From Maniola hyperantus (lineage: Eukaryota; Arthropoda; Insecta; Lepidoptera; Nymphalidae), in contig NC_048553.1 of assembly GCF_902806685.2 (NCBI RefSeq), positions 11,637,440 to 11,701,439 of the forward strand: a stretch of 64,000 bases of DNA, in the 5' to 3' direction. The notes below the pieces were generated by a model that saw nothing but the letters and a program-made list of their open reading frames with translations, was not told the origin of the DNA and made no database searches. How positions within the stretch are numbered: position 1 is the first letter of the stretch; each line of letters starts with the position of its first letter. The translations under genes and the position numbers were made by a program. Positions 20,837-31,669 of this stretch are shown here, piece by piece.

Positions 20837-21707
20837 ATTAATAAAGTAGGTTGTGGGTTATGTTGCAGTCTAAGTTGGTAGCGTGCTTACTTGGAAGGGG
20901 TTAGTTAGTAGGGGGTAGGTAGTTTGGGAGAAGTTTTATTAGTAGTTTCTATGCAAAATAGTACTGAAACGCTAAATTGTATGGCAGCACGTCTATACAT
21001 AATATTCCTTCAGGCCGTGTGCAGTCGAAAATACCAATAGATTCTGCTATAAAGTGACTAATAGCAAACCCATAAAATATTGAGCAGTATTGATGCAGGT
21101 GCTGGTGGAAATTGCTTAATAGTTCACTTACGATTCACATAAATTATGCTTCTGTTCGTTGGAGGGTACAGGGGAGGGAGGGGAGTCGTTAAAGCCCGAC
21201 CGTCCAGTAAATCTTACGGTTTACGATCCTACAAAAATTGGGGCACCACAGTGGGGAGACAAAGGAAGTGTGGTTGGAGTGTTAACAGTTTTATCTGCTT
21301 TTAAAAAGGTTTTAAAATGACTTTGGTACTGATTCTGAGCACACCTAAATTTTAGAGTGTTCCATCCTCTTCTTACTAATGTAATATGAAAAGGACAGAT
21401 TCAGTTTGACAGTTTTAGATTTAATTTAGAGCCGTCAAACCGCGTGACTTAAGCTGCCAGTTGCAAGCCTATTGTTTAAAACAGCGTGCACTAAAATTTA
21501 GAATTTTTTAAATGTAAAATTTATGTTCCGTCCCGTTTTAGCAATATTAAAAGGAAAAAGATGCAGATACTCTAAATTTAGTTTAGAGAAAGATAACAGA
21601 ATCGGCGCCATTGTGTGTGTATTTTATGGAGTGCAGTTTCAAGACTGTTAAAGTCCCACTGATGGGTAAAGAGGTCCAGCTAGTACAATTTAGAGTGTTT
21701 ATACTGC
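20837..21707. other. No gene; one diverged MITE likely
   Basis: About 21340-21625 shares ends with the 13226 MITE (TTTAGTTTAGAGAAAGATAA, GAATCGGCGCCATTGTG). A G-rich patch at about 21165-21185 has no assigned role. Confidence 0.4.
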
Positions 21708-22265
21708 GTAATGATAGCATTGTGGTGAGGACGTTCGTCTCCTAATCGGAGGTCACGCACTCTAACTTTTCGAAATTCATCATTATCATCCTCATCACCA
21801 GGCCTTCCCTAAAGAGTGCCACCACACCCGGTCCTCAGCCTTCCTCATCCAGCGACTTCCCACCAGCATCTTTATATCGTCGGTCCATCGTGCTGGAGGG
21901 CGTTCCACACTACGCTTGCTTATACGCGGTCTCCACTCAAGGACTTTCCGACTCCAATGGCCATCGCCTCTACGACAGGTATGACCTGCCTACTGCCACT
22001 TCAGCTTGCTAATAGTTCGGGCTATGTCAGTGACCTTGGTTCTTCTGCGGATCTCCTCATTTCGAATCTTATCCCTCAGGGAAACTCCTAACATAGCCCT
22101 CTCCATAGCTCGAGCGACTTTGATTTGTGAACAAGGCCGTTTGTCAGTGTCCACGTTTCAGCACCATAGGTGAGGACGGGAAGAACACACTGGTTAAAGA
22201 ATTTCGTCTTCAATCACTGAGGAAATGACGTACTCTTTAGAGTTATGTGTCTTGTAAGTAATTAA
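21708..22265 (+). mobile_element. SINE family 1 split by an RTE fragment
   Basis: The SINE head with GTGAGGACGTTCGTCTCC and TCTAACTTTTCG runs to about 21790. The body resumes at about 22226 with TAGAGTTATGTG and AAGTAATTAAATATC. The sequence between is RTE-derived. The arrangement implies insertion into the SINE. Confidence 0.65.
21795..22222 (-). pseudogene. RTE-clade LINE fragment
   Basis: The minus-strand translation contains stretches matching the RTE polyprotein tail: regions equivalent to RNEEIRRRTKVTDIA and the residues around TLVPKW upstream. Frames are broken and both ends are missing. It overlaps in family with the fragments at 904, 56337 and 63264. Confidence 0.7.
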
Positions 22266-22423
22266 ATATCTAAGTCCTAACCTCTGCTAGTCTGGATATT
22301 ATAATATGTAGTTAAGTAAGACTACAGAAAGTTGTTTTGTTAATTTTATCGACCATATTGTAGAATTATGTAGACTGTTCTTTTGAAACTGTTCTAATAG
22401 CCTCATATATCTAGTAGATTATA

Positions 22424-22845
22424 CAGGGTGTAACCAGAACGCTAGCAAAAACGAAGACAGGTGATAATATTGATGATTACTAATAGGTATGATAACGCGG
22501 CGGGGGAGGCCTTTGCCCGCGTTTGGGATGACCTCTGAAAACAAACAAAAAAAAAGAACTAATAATTTGAAAAAAAAAGAAAAAAAAGTATATATATATA
22601 CAAAAAAAAAAAAAAGAATAATAATATTAAAAAAAAAAAAAAAATTAGAGGTAGGCTTATTTATATATGATAACGCGGAAAAAATCCTATAATTTTATCC
22701 TATTTCTATCTAATTATGTCCTATAATTTCAATTTACTAAATCACTAAAACATACAAATTGAGGCAAATGGTTATTGGTATTGGATTGTGTTTAGATAGT
22801 ATAACAATAACGCTAAGTTTTTGCTAGCGTTCTGGTTACACTCTG
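22424..22845 (+). mobile_element. CAGGGTGTAACC-family MITE interrupted by a LINE end
   Basis: Left end CAGGGTGTAACCAGAACG and right end CGTTCTGGTTACACTCTG differ at one position as inverted repeats and are flanked by TA on both sides, as for Tc1/mariner-type targets. No transposase is encoded. Confidence 0.85.
22501..22665 (+). mobile_element. 5'-truncated LINE 3' end with 13-bp target duplication
   Basis: It begins CGGGGGAGGCCTTTGCCCG, a LINE 3' UTR-like motif, and ends in A-rich tail blocks. TATGATAACGCGG flanks it at 22488-22500 and 22666-22678. Insert plus duplication is 178 bp, exactly the difference between the two unit offsets of the surrounding duplication. Confidence 0.85.
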
Positions 22846-23034
22846 TATAAAACGCTCGGCCAGTGAGGACATGCGAGCAGCCCCGGGGACCTCATTACGA
22901 AGCGCTAAGTCGGAGCTCGGAGGACGTTTTAGCACAGAGGACTAACTGCGCCATAAATGGTATTTATTTACTGCCTCTATACATAAGTGAGGCTATATAA
23001 GACTGGCTATTACGATGCGTAAGCTGTGGTAGCT

Positions 23035-23175
23035 TACCTTTTTTTTTCTTCGAGGGGGAAATCTTCTGAAGATACCCAATCGGGTTATGTGGGATTTCTA
23101 CCCACTAAAACTCCCTCGGTGGCCCTCCTCAGCGCGTCATTGAGAGGCTCCGGGAACTCTAAAGAACGTACGCCG
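23035..23175 (-). mobile_element. LINE 3' end, minus orientation
   Basis: T-run, then the block with ACCCAATCGGGTTATGTGGG and CGGTGGCCCTCCTCAGCGCG to GAACGTACGCCGGTG. The same 3' end, longer, is at 42362-42755. Confidence 0.7.
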
Positions 23176-23592
23176 GTGATAGGTTACCTAGTGGTTAGGA
23201 CGTCCGCCTCCTCATCGAAAGTCGGGGGTTCGATACCGGGCACGCACCTTTACCTTTTCGGAGTTATTTGCTTTTAAGTAAGTAGGTAATTAAATGTCAC
23301 TTGTTTTACGGTGAAGGAAAACATCATGAAGAAACCAACCCATCGCTGGCTCACTAAAGAACACCGGTCTCCTTTCAGATGAGAAGGGTTTTGGCCGCAG
23401 TGCTACTACGCTGGCCAAGTGCGGATTGGCAGACTTCAGACACCTTTGAGAATATTATTGAGAACTCTCAAGCATGCAGGTTTCCTCACGATGTTTTCCT
23501 TCACCGTTAAAGCAAGTGATATTTAATTACTTAAAATGCATATAACTCCGAAAAGTTAGATGTGCATGCCCGGGATCGAACCCCCGGCCAAT
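23176..23592. mobile_element. Two SINE family 1 copies joined head to head
   Basis: Plus-strand head and body at 23176-23337 (GGTTACCTAGTGGTTAGGAC, TTTACGGTGAAGGAAAAC) meet a minus-strand copy at about 23338-23592 that ends in the complementary head with GCCCGGGATCGAACCCCCGG. Together they form an imperfect palindrome. Confidence 0.75.
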
Positions 23593-23665
23593 TGATCAGG
23601 AAGTGGACGTCTACAGCTTTTTTGGAATTTCAGTTAAGCAATAAATTTTAATTATGATATGATAT

Positions 23666-23889
23666 AAGCTTATTCTCACGACTTCGTCCGCGTGGACTAC
23701 ATAAATTTCAAAACCCCTATTTCACCCCCTTAGGGGTTGAATTTTCAAAAATCCTTTCTTAGCGGATGCCTACGTCGTAATAGCTATCTGCATGCCAAAT
23801 TTCAGCCCGATCCGTCCAGTAGTTTGAGCTGTGCGTTGATAGATCAGTCAGTCAGTCGGTCAGTCACCTTTTCCTTTTATATATTAGGA
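23666..23889 (-). mobile_element. Helitron-like element (type X)
   Basis: Hairpin with one change (CACGACTTCGTCCGCG), CACCCCCTTAGGGGTTGAAT block and TCAGTCAGTCGGTCAGTCAC run. The CTAG end has become TAAG. Confidence 0.7.
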
Positions 23890-24084
23890 TATGTAAGCTT
23901 GTTTAAAATATAATAACAAAACGAAATGAAGTAAAACCGCAGTAAAACTGTGTAATGACAAAATAATGTCAGTAATGGCTAATTGCTGACAGCGAGAGGC
24001 AACAGGTGCGTGCGGAGTCTGAATACTGAGCGATAGGCTAGGAGCTGCCGGGGAAATTGAATTTATGAAGTATACTTTCTTTAA

Positions 24085-24217
24085 AAGCTGTGGTAGCCTA
24101 GTGGTTAGGACGTCCAAATCCAATCAGAGGTCGGGGGTTCGATCCCGGGCACGCACCTCTAACTTTTCGGAGTTATGTGCGTTTTTAAGTAATTAAAATA
24201 TCACTTGCTTTAACGGA
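24085..24217 (+). mobile_element. SINE family 1, 5' part
   Basis: Head AAGCTGTGGTAGCCTAGTGG and box B GGGGGTTCGATCCCGGGC are present. It stops after ACTTGCTTTAACGG at the junction with duplication unit B, suggesting a SINE-associated breakpoint. Confidence 0.8.
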
Positions 24218-24322
24218 AGACTAAATAAAGTTGTTTTGTTAATTTTATCGACCATATTGTAGAATTATGTAGACTGTTCTTTTGAAACTGTTCTAATAGC
24301 CTCATATACCTAGTAGATTATA

Positions 24323-24566
24323 CAGGGTGTAACCAGAACGCTAGCAAAACCGAAGACAGGTGATAATATTGATGATTACTAATAGGTATGATAACGCGGG
24401 AAAAATCCTATAATTGTATCATATTTCTATCTAATTATGTCCTATAATTTCAATTTACTAAATCACTAAAACATACAAATTGAGGCAAATGGTTATTGGT
24501 ATTGGATTGTGTTTAGATAGTATAACAATAACGCTAAGTTTTTGCTAGCGTTCTAGTTACTTCCTG
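24323..24566 (+). mobile_element. CAGGGTGTAACC-family MITE, uninterrupted copy in unit B
   Basis: The same element as 22424 without the LINE insert. Right end CGTTCTAGTTACTTCCTG has two changes. Length is about 244 bp, close to the intact size. Confidence 0.85.
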
Positions 24567-24755
24567 TATAAAACGCTCGGCCAGTGAGGACATGCGAGAA
24601 GCCCCGGGGACCTCATTACGAAGCGCTAAGTCGGAGCTCGGAGGACGTTTTAGCACAAAGGACTAACTGCGCCATAAATGGTATTTATTTACTGCCTCTA
24701 TACATAAGTGAGGCTATATAAGACTGGCTATTACGATGCGTAAGCTGTGGTAGCT

Positions 24756-24896
24756 TACCTTTTTTTTTCTTCGAGGGGGAAATCTTCTGAAGATACCCAA
24801 TCGGGTTATGTGGGATTTCTACCCACTAAAACTCCCTCGGTGGCCCTCCTCAGCGCGTCATTGAGAGGCTCCGGGAACTCTAAAGAACGTACGCCG
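24756..24896 (-). mobile_element. LINE 3' end, minus orientation (unit B copy)
   Basis: Virtually identical to 23035-23175 including the T-run and the ACGTACGCCGGTG boundary with a SINE. Confidence 0.7.
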
Positions 24897-25313
24897 GTGA
24901 TAGGTTACCTAGTGGTTAGGACGTCCGCCTCCTCATCGAAAGTCGGGGGTTCGATACCGGGCACGCACCTTTAACTTTTCGGAGTTATTTGCTTTTAAGT
25001 AAGTAGGTAATTAAATGTCACTTGTTTTACGGTGAAGGAAAACATCATGAAGAAACCAACCCATCGCTGGCTCACTAAAGAACACCGGTCTCCTTTCAGA
25101 TGAGAAGGGTTTTGGCCGCAGTGCTACTACGCTGGCCAAGTGCGGATTGGCAGACTTCAGACACCTTTGAGAATATTATTGAGAACTCTCAAGCATGCAG
25201 GTTTCCTCACGATGTTTTCCTTCACCGTTAAAGCAAGTGATATTTAATTACTTAAAATGCATATAACTCCGAAAAGTTAGATGTGCATGCCCGGGATCGA
25301 ACCCCCGGCCAAT
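24897..25313. mobile_element. Head-to-head SINE pair (unit B copy)
   Basis: Duplicate of 23176-23592 at the same internal positions, so the palindrome existed before the duplication. Confidence 0.75.
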
Positions 25314-25384
25314 TGATCAGGAAGTGGACGTCTACAGCTTTTTTGGAATTTCAGTTAAGTAATAAAGTTTAATTATGATATGAT

Positions 25385-25614
25385 CTGAGCTTATGCTCGC
25401 GACTTCGTCCGCGTGGACTACATAAATTTCAAAACCCCTATTTCACCCCCTTAGGGGTTGAATTTTCAAAAATCCTTTCTTAGCGGATGCCTACGTCGTA
25501 ATAGCTATATGCATGCCAAGTTTCAGCCCGATCCGTCCAGTAGTTTGAGCTGTGCGTTGATAGATCAGTCAGTCAGTCAGTCAGTCAGTCACCTTTTCCT
25601 TTTATATATTAAGA
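25385..25614 (-). mobile_element. Helitron-like element (type X, unit B copy)
   Basis: Copy of 23666-23889 with a canonical hairpin CGCGACTTCGTCCGCG and a longer TCAGTCAG run. The end reads CTGAG rather than CTAG. Confidence 0.7.
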
Positions 25615-25900
25615 TTATGTAAGCTAGTAACAAAATGAAATAAAGTAAAACCGCAGTAAAACTGTGTAATGACAAAATAATGTCAGTAATGGCTAATTGC
25701 TGACAGCGAGAGGCAACAGGTGCGTGCGGAGTCTGAATACTGAGCGATAGGCTAGGAGCTGCCGGGGAAATTGAATTTATGAAGTATACTTTCTTTAGTT
25801 TCTTAGTGCTCAGACAAGCCGCCAAGCGCTTACGAGCACGAAGAAACCAATATTGTAAGTGTCTTTTCTGTTTGTGTGGAAATAAATAAATTTAAAAAAT

Positions 25901-26212
25901 GTGGTAGCCTAGTGGTTAGGACGTCCGCCTTCCAATCAGAGGTCGGGGATTCGATCCCGGGCACGCACCTCTAACTTTTCGGAGTTATGTGCGTTTTTAA
26001 GTAATTAAAATATCACTTGCTTTAACGGTGAAGGAAAACATCGTGAGGAAACCTGCATGCCTGAGAGTTCTCCATAATGTTCTCAAAGGTGTGTGAAGTC
26101 TACCAATCCGCACATGGCCAGCGTGGTAGACTATGGCCAAAACCCTTCTCACTCTGAGAGGAGACCCGTGCTCAGTAGTGAGCCGGTGATGGATTGATCA
26201 TGATGATGATGA
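25901..26212 (+). mobile_element. SINE family 1, full length
   Basis: Head GTGGTAGCCTAGTGGTTAGG, box B GGGGATTCGATCCCGGGC, body through CCAATCCGCACATGGCCAG to GGATTGATCATGATGATGAT. Confidence 0.85.
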
Positions 26213-26269
26213 CTTTCTATAAAACTGCACAAGTGCAAGGTCAAGAACCGCAATAGGTGTCCAGCAGTT

Positions 26270-26437
26270 CTGCGTGAGAACTCTGTGATTTTCCGGGATA
26301 AAAAGTAGCCTATGTCACTCTCCAGGTCTTAAACTATACCCATGCAAAAAATCACGTCGATCCGTTGCTCCGTTGCGACGTGATTGAAGGACAAACCAAT
26401 AAACGAACAAACAAACACACTTTCTCATTTATAATAT
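26270..26437 (-). mobile_element. Helitron type Y, CTAG end missing
   Basis: The core from GAACTCTGTGATTTTCCGGG through ATCACGTCGATCCGTTGCTC to ACACTTTCTCATTTATAAT. Confidence 0.65.
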
Positions 26438-26635
26438 GGGTAGTGATTCTTCCTACCGATTGGCAGTCACCAGCTCTTAGTCTATTTTATATAAAACGTT
26501 ATGTAAATGTTCTATTCAAATTAGATTTCATTAGTTGGCGTTTCAGTTAGTCTAGTTATCTAGTACAATTAAGAGTATTCATATAACATTAATTGTTCGA
26601 AATCGTTGATTAATTAATACCTAATTGACGAAATA

Positions 26636-26905
26636 CAGGGTGTAACCAAAACGCTAGCAAAAACTTTGCGTTACTGTTATACTACATAAACACAATCAAA
26701 TACCAATAACCATTTGCCTCATTTTGTAGTTTTAGTGATTAAGTATTTTTCAAACCCGCGTTGTATAGCGTGCAAAACTCGGGTCGATGCCCACCTACAA
26801 CGCGGCATTGACTCCGAGTGGCCTACTTACGCAACGTTTGTTGACCTCTAGCGTCAGTCAGATGTTTTATTTGCAATATATCGTAAACATTTACAAAATT
26901 ATTAT
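26636..26905 (-). mobile_element. CAGGGTGTAACC-family MITE
   Basis: CAGGGTGTAACCAAAACGCT at the left, GTATAGCGTGCAAAACTCGG and ATTGACTCCGAGTGGCC inside. The opposite terminus is lost. Confidence 0.75.
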
Positions 26906-26912
26906 TAGCTAG

Positions 26913-28075
26913 CTTATGTGATAATACGTATCTAAAGCAGTTATTTAGTTTATTTAGTTCTATGGGCATACCTCTACGTTCCTAATGTTCTAATACAGAT
27001 AATTATGTAGGTGAAGACCCTGGCAGTTGCCAGCAGCACAATCGCTCACATTAATTACTGCGCAGTGAATGGAGCGCGCACAAAAGGCATTAACGTGCAG
27101 ATAATTATGTCTTCTCGAAGGCGGGGCCCAAGCCTTTGTCAGGGGCATCACTCATTTTCACTTCTTTCACTTTCACTTTCACTTTTATTTTCACTTTCAC
27201 TTACACTTTCACGACCTTCGCTAATCAAGAAGAAAATAAAAGTCAAGTGGATATTCTATACCATATTGTATTAGTAGAGGTCAATGAGAAAAAACTATTC
27301 AAGGCAACTCCCGATAGCAAAATAGCAATATTATGCTCTTGATATGTCTAGGGTTGTGACAGTACGTATCTAAAGCAGGTATTTAGAGCTCTATGAACAT
27401 ACCTCTACGTTCCTAATGCTCTAATATAGATAATTATGCAGGTGAAGACCCTGGCAGTTGCCAGCAGCACAATCGCTCACATTAATTACTGCGCAGTGAA
27501 TGGAGCGCGCACAAAAGGCATTAATGTGCAGATAATTATGTCTTCTCGGAGGCGGGGCCCACGCCTTTGTCAGGGGCATCACTCATTTTCACTTCTTTCA
27601 CTTTCACTTTTATTTTCACTTTCACTTACACTTTCACGACCTTCGCTAATCAAGAAGAAAATAAAAGTCAAGTGGATATTCTATACCATATTGTATTAGT
27701 AGAGGTCAATGAGAAAAAACTATTCAAGGCAACTCCCGATAGCGAAATAGCAATATTATGCTCTCGATATGTCTAGGGTTGTGAAAGTACGTATCTAAAG
27801 CAGGTATTTAGAGCTCTATGAACATACCTCTACGTTCCTAATGCTCTTATATAGATAATTATGTAGGTGAAGACCCTGGCAGTTGCCAGCAGCACAATCG
27901 CTCACATTAATTACTGCGCAGTGAATGGAGCGCGCACAAAAGGCATTAACGTGCAGATAATTATGTCTTCTCGGAGGCGGGGCCCAAGCCTTTGTCAGGG
28001 GCATCACTCATTTTCACGACCAACGCAATTCATGAAGAAAAGAAAAGTCAAGACGATGATTTAAAGAGGATAGTT
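26913..28075 (+). repeat. Triplicated block, unit about 425-440 bp
   Basis: Units start near 26913, 27357 and 27781 with TACGTATCTAAAGCAG. Each contains CCCTGGCAGTTGCCAGCAGC (a short palindrome), CATTAATTACTGCGCAGTGA and AGGCGGGGCCCA. Units 1 and 2 carry a TTTCACTTTCACTT microsatellite of different length; unit 3 is truncated after it. A further partial copy of the unit end lies at 28545-28640 beyond a family A insertion. The parallel open frames are non-coding by appearance. Confidence 0.85.
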
Positions 28076-28121
28076 TTAGAGCTCCACTGAAATGGATGTA
28101 CTCGTATACAACGTGGCTTTT

Positions 28122-28516
28122 TAGGGTTCCGTACCTCAAAAGGAAAAACGGAACCCTTATAGCATCACTTTGTTGTCTGTCTGTCTGTCAAGAAACCTAC
28201 AGGGTACTTCCCGTTGACCTAGAATCATGAAATTTGGCAGGTAGGTAGGTCTTATAGCAGACATTAGCATCGACAGACATCATCAAAACCGTGAATTTGT
28301 GGTTACATCACACAAAAAAATTAAATTGTGGTAGTGAACTAAAAATTAGTGTTGTCAATTGTTGAGGTAAGATAACTATATCAAGTGGGGTATCATATGA
28401 AAGGTCTTCACCTTTGCATCACAGTTTTTGAATTATCGTGCAAAATGTCGAAAAAAATACGACTGTTGTACGGAACCCTCATTGCGCGAGCCTGACTCGC
28501 ACTTGGCCGGTTTTGT
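28122..28516 (+). mobile_element. Family A element, complete
   Basis: TTTTTAGGGTTCCGTACCTC start, CTGTCTGTCTGTC run, GGGGTATCATATGAAAGG, and CCTGACTCGCACTTGGCCGG end. It interrupts sequence related to the triplicated block. Confidence 0.75.
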
Positions 28517-28683
28517 ATTTCTAAATGTGATTAAAGGAAAAAGGATTCAAGGAATCGTTGTGACTCATTTCACGACCTGCGCAATTCATGAAGAAAATTA
28601 AAGTCAAGTTAAAGATGTTCTGAAGAGGGTGTTTTAGAGGGAATGCTCTGAGAGCTTATCTAGGCTCTGAGAGCTAGGTATCT

Positions 28684-28752
28684 ATAGTACGCGACAGGTA
28701 ATCGGGGTACGAGACGGGGCAACGATTGCCATCTCGACCTGTCACGTACTCT
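28684..28752. mobile_element. Short MITE of the CGCGACAGG family
   Basis: GTACGCGACAGGTAATCGGG and ATTGCCATCTCGACCTGTCA close a 69-bp element lacking the GC-rich middle, an internally deleted form. Confidence 0.65.
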
Positions 28753-28940
28753 ACTTACAGCTGAATCTAAAAAATTAAGGGCCCCTAACCAACAGCTGGT
28801 AATCCCGCGGTACAAAAACCGTAAATTCAGCTAAATAAATCGAAGAAAGCGATACCTATCACTACACTCGCGAAGGTCTGACTCTGAGGGCGAAATCCAT
28901 TTAAATGTAGATTGTCTCTGGTAATACTTCCATTTGTTCT

Positions 28941-29218
28941 GTAGGCTTAGTACAAGATTTTACGTATCGCTAACGTTGATAGTATTCGAGCATCGAAATA
29001 CTTCAGCATTGAAGAAAAATGGACCTCTTCTTCGTTTTAAAGCTCAAGTTCGTCCATACATTTACAGCCGGCGCTCCAAGTAGAAACGTCGAAAAATAAA
29101 AATTAAAAAGAATTTTTGACTTAAAGTTAAGGATCTTTAAGTCTATTTTACTTTGATGGTATTATGGTACGACTCTCGAATTCTATCAACGTTGGTGAGA
29201 TGTCATAAAATCTCGGAC
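28941..29218. mobile_element. MITE, AAGATTTTACGTCTCACC family, diverged
   Basis: Left TACAAGATTTTACGTATCGC, right GTTGGTGAGATGTCATAAAA, with AAAGCTCAAGTTCGTCCATA inside. Confidence 0.65.
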
Positions 29219-29387
29219 TAACCTACTGCTGCAAAGCTACTGAGGTAAAACGATTCCAGCTTGCAAAACGTTTTAGGACCCTCTTTGCTGACATAATTTT
29301 TGTTTAAGGTGAGGTCCAGATTCGATTACACCAATAGATTTATCTCAATTATGTTCCTTGCCATATTTTTGTCTGTCACATCTTTTT

Positions 29388-29775
29388 AGGGTTCCGTATC
29401 TCAAAAAACCGGCCAAGTGCGAATCAGGCTCGCGCACCGAGGGTACTACGGTCATAGTTTTTCGTCATTTTGCACGATAAATTAAAAACTATTTTGCATA
29501 AAAATAATTAAAAATCTGTTTTAGAATGCACAGGTAAAGCCCTTTCATATGATACCCTACTTGGTTGGTATAGTAACACATTTTAATTTTATTACACAAA
29601 ACACATTTTAATTTTATTTCGTGATGTAACCACAAATTCACGGTTTTCAGATTTTTTCCCCTAATTTCCGCTATAAGACCTACCTACCTACCTCATGATT
29701 CTAGGTCAAACAGACATACTACGAAGTGATCCTATAAGCGTTCCTTTTTTCCTTTTGAGGTACGGAACCCTAACC
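29388..29775 (-). mobile_element. Family A element, with a stub of a second copy
   Basis: From about 29404 the reverse element reads ACCGGCCAAGTGCGAATCAG to TTTTGAGGTACGGAACCCTA. The preceding TTAGGGTTCCGTATCTCAAA is the start of another copy in the opposite direction. Confidence 0.7.
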
Positions 29776-30602
29776 AGTCTGCACGTGATTTTCCTGGTGC
29801 TTTAGACCTTCTACCACCTACAGGCTGCACGTGTAGAAAGTTTGAGTTATTTTTACTTCTTTGTTGCAACGTGTGAAGCTACGGGCCAGAGGGCGTCCGC
29901 AAATTACGTTAGATGTTTAAGGGGGGGAGGGGGTCGAGTCAAATCTCATCTAATCTTACGTTGGAGAGAGGGGGGTCTCGGCAAATATCACGCAATTTTT
30001 TTTCTGATTGAAACAAAAATAAATTGTACTATTTTTGTACATATTAAGATGTTGTACATATTATTAATGCTTAAGATTCAATCCTAAGCGTAATCGTAAT
30101 ACGATTAAGATCATTCACTAATTCGTTTGAAAGAAAATAATTTCATTCAAGTATCCAACGCGTTTACGTAAGAAACATTTTGAAAAATGTCACGTGAGAT
30201 TGGGGGTTGGGGGAGGGGGTTGTATAAAATCTCACGACATCTCACCAGGGGGGGGAGGGAGGGACAGAAAATTCAAAAAAACACCTCACGTAATTTATGG
30301 ATGCCCCCTACCATATATTGCATCGGACCGGCGCCATCGCCCTGCGCTCCCTTTCTGTATCTACCTATGCACTGTTCTTATACCTACGCTTTATTGTTCA
30401 CTGTTCTATAATTTAGTTCATTGGTCACATACGTGGCAAGCTTGAGCCAGTCTAAACAATCACAAAGATGCTCAGAAGCCGATGAAGCGCAAACATGCCG
30501 CTATCAGCGCCTTGCACCTGTCTTACTAACCGAGCATTTCAATGCATCCTACTCGACAGCTAAGCCGATTTGCTACACTGCAGCGAGCAAGAGGTATTTT
30601 GT
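29776..30602. other. Unassigned; G-rich patches
   Basis: G-rich runs near 29925-29975 and 30195-30265 occur inside two similar segments (each with a CTCACG / GGGGGGAGGG pattern), suggesting another repeat. Open frames here come from low complexity. Confidence 0.4.
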
Positions 30603-30753
30603 GTAGTCCGCGACAGGTTGAAATGGCAATTGAGGAGGCAACGCCCCGCACACCCGCACATTGCCCACGCTAACATGGTGCGGGCGAGCGCGGGTGACGT
30701 GCGAGTGTGCGGAGCGACCTTCCGCCTCATACCCCGATTGCTTTCTCGATCTG
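30603..30753. mobile_element. GC-rich palindromic MITE (CGCGACAGG family)
   Basis: CGCGACAGGTTGAAATGGCA at the left and GATTGCTTTCTCGATCTG at the right, with complementary CACCCGCAC / GTGCGAGTGTGCGG blocks within. Confidence 0.7.
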
Positions 30754-30797
30754 TTTCTTTTGTGTTCCTTTTTTACTGTTCTAGTTATTTTTAAAGA

Positions 30798-31180
30798 AAA
30801 ATGGCGAGCAAACGAGCAGGCGGGTCACCTGATGTTAAGTGATTACTGCCGCCCATTTGCAGTACCAGAGGAAACACCAATGTATTGCCGGCCTTTCAAG
30901 AATTTGTTGGTCCGCGCCTTGAATAACCCCATGTTGTAATCTAATGGGAACACCGCCAAAGGGAGTTGATACTTGATTCCACAGTTTGCATGTGTGTGGA
31001 AAAAAGGATCTGGCACAAAGGGCGGACACCCAGCTCTAATCCAATCCATCAGCCTGTTTGCGTTCATTGCTAGACAATAGGCCTTTCCAAGAGCGCGCCA
31101 CCAAACACAGTTCTTCGCCTTCCTCATCCATCCGCTTCCCACCACCTTCTTCAGGACACCCAGGTGGTGAGCGTGAAATT
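30798..31180 (-). pseudogene. Jockey/CR1-type LINE C-terminus, interrupted by an RTE scrap
   Basis: The minus-strand frame includes FHAHHLGV, NCGIKYQLPLAVFPLDYNMG and LFKARTNKFLKGRQ, the C-terminal signature also present at 42835-43300. A piece of about 75-100 bp (about 31050-31150, encoding KKVVGSGWMRKAKNCVWWRA) separates them and looks RTE-derived. It is a dead copy. Confidence 0.65.
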
Positions 31181-31669
31181 GTTTGCGGTGGCGTGCGGTG
31201 CGGTTGTAGGAAAAGGAGGGTGGAAGGAGGGTACCTTTCATCTCGACCTGTCGCGTACTCTAATTTTATTTATTTTTATTTCATCGAAATTCCGGTTTAC
31301 ACGTGGCCACGTGAAGAATGTCAAATCGAATAAGGGCCAAGGTTTAAGCCCGAGGTCTGTCCGTGACAAGAAACATAATGGCCGGTGAGCGGCTGACACG
31401 TACACATTTCTTACATACGCTCCTATGTCCCTTTGTAGGACCTTTTCTATGACTATATCGCCCCAATAACATAGGGCACGAAATTTCTTCCAACAAATAC
31501 CCACGGTAGGTATACTTGTGTGTATTATAATAGAATTGGCTTTATTATTCGTTTATATAAATATCTATTTGTTTAAATCCTCTCTTTGCGTAGTATTCTT
31601 CACGTCACAAAAAAAAATCGGAGAAATGCGAGTCAGACTCGCGCACTGATATACTTCACAAAAAAAACC
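31181..31669. other. Unassigned stretch
   Basis: A MITE terminus GACCTGTCGCGTACTCTA is at 31238-31262 and a family A stub (AAATGCGAGTCAGACTCGCG) near 31625. No gene is seen. Confidence 0.4.

Larger units (their letters stand above)
22331..24229 (+). repeat. Tandem duplication, unit A
   Basis: The unit begins GTTGTTTTGTTAATTTTATC and is repeated at 24230. It holds a MITE, a LINE 3' end, two head-to-head SINEs, a Helitron, a region with GCAACAGGTGCGTGCGGAG and a SINE head. Unit offset is 1899 bp before the LINE insert at 22501 and 1721 bp after it. Confidence 0.9.
24230..25800 (+). repeat. Tandem duplication, unit B
   Basis: A near-identical copy of 22331-24083 that lacks the 178-bp LINE insert. 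It ends at ACTTTCTTTA, after which sequence unique to this unit runs to a second full SINE. Confidence 0.9.

Noticed and set aside
23026..23277. Identical 83- and 75-residue frames at 23026 and 24747 as a conserved protein
   Set aside because: The identity comes from the recent tandem duplication. The frame crosses a LINE 3' UTR (reverse strand) and a SINE head.
27011..27699. Repeated frames in the 27-kb block (MKTLAVASSTIAHINYC start) as a gene family
   Set aside because: They are parallel readings of a tandem DNA repeat, end in a CACTTT microsatellite, have no motifs, and another frame in the same block is equally open.
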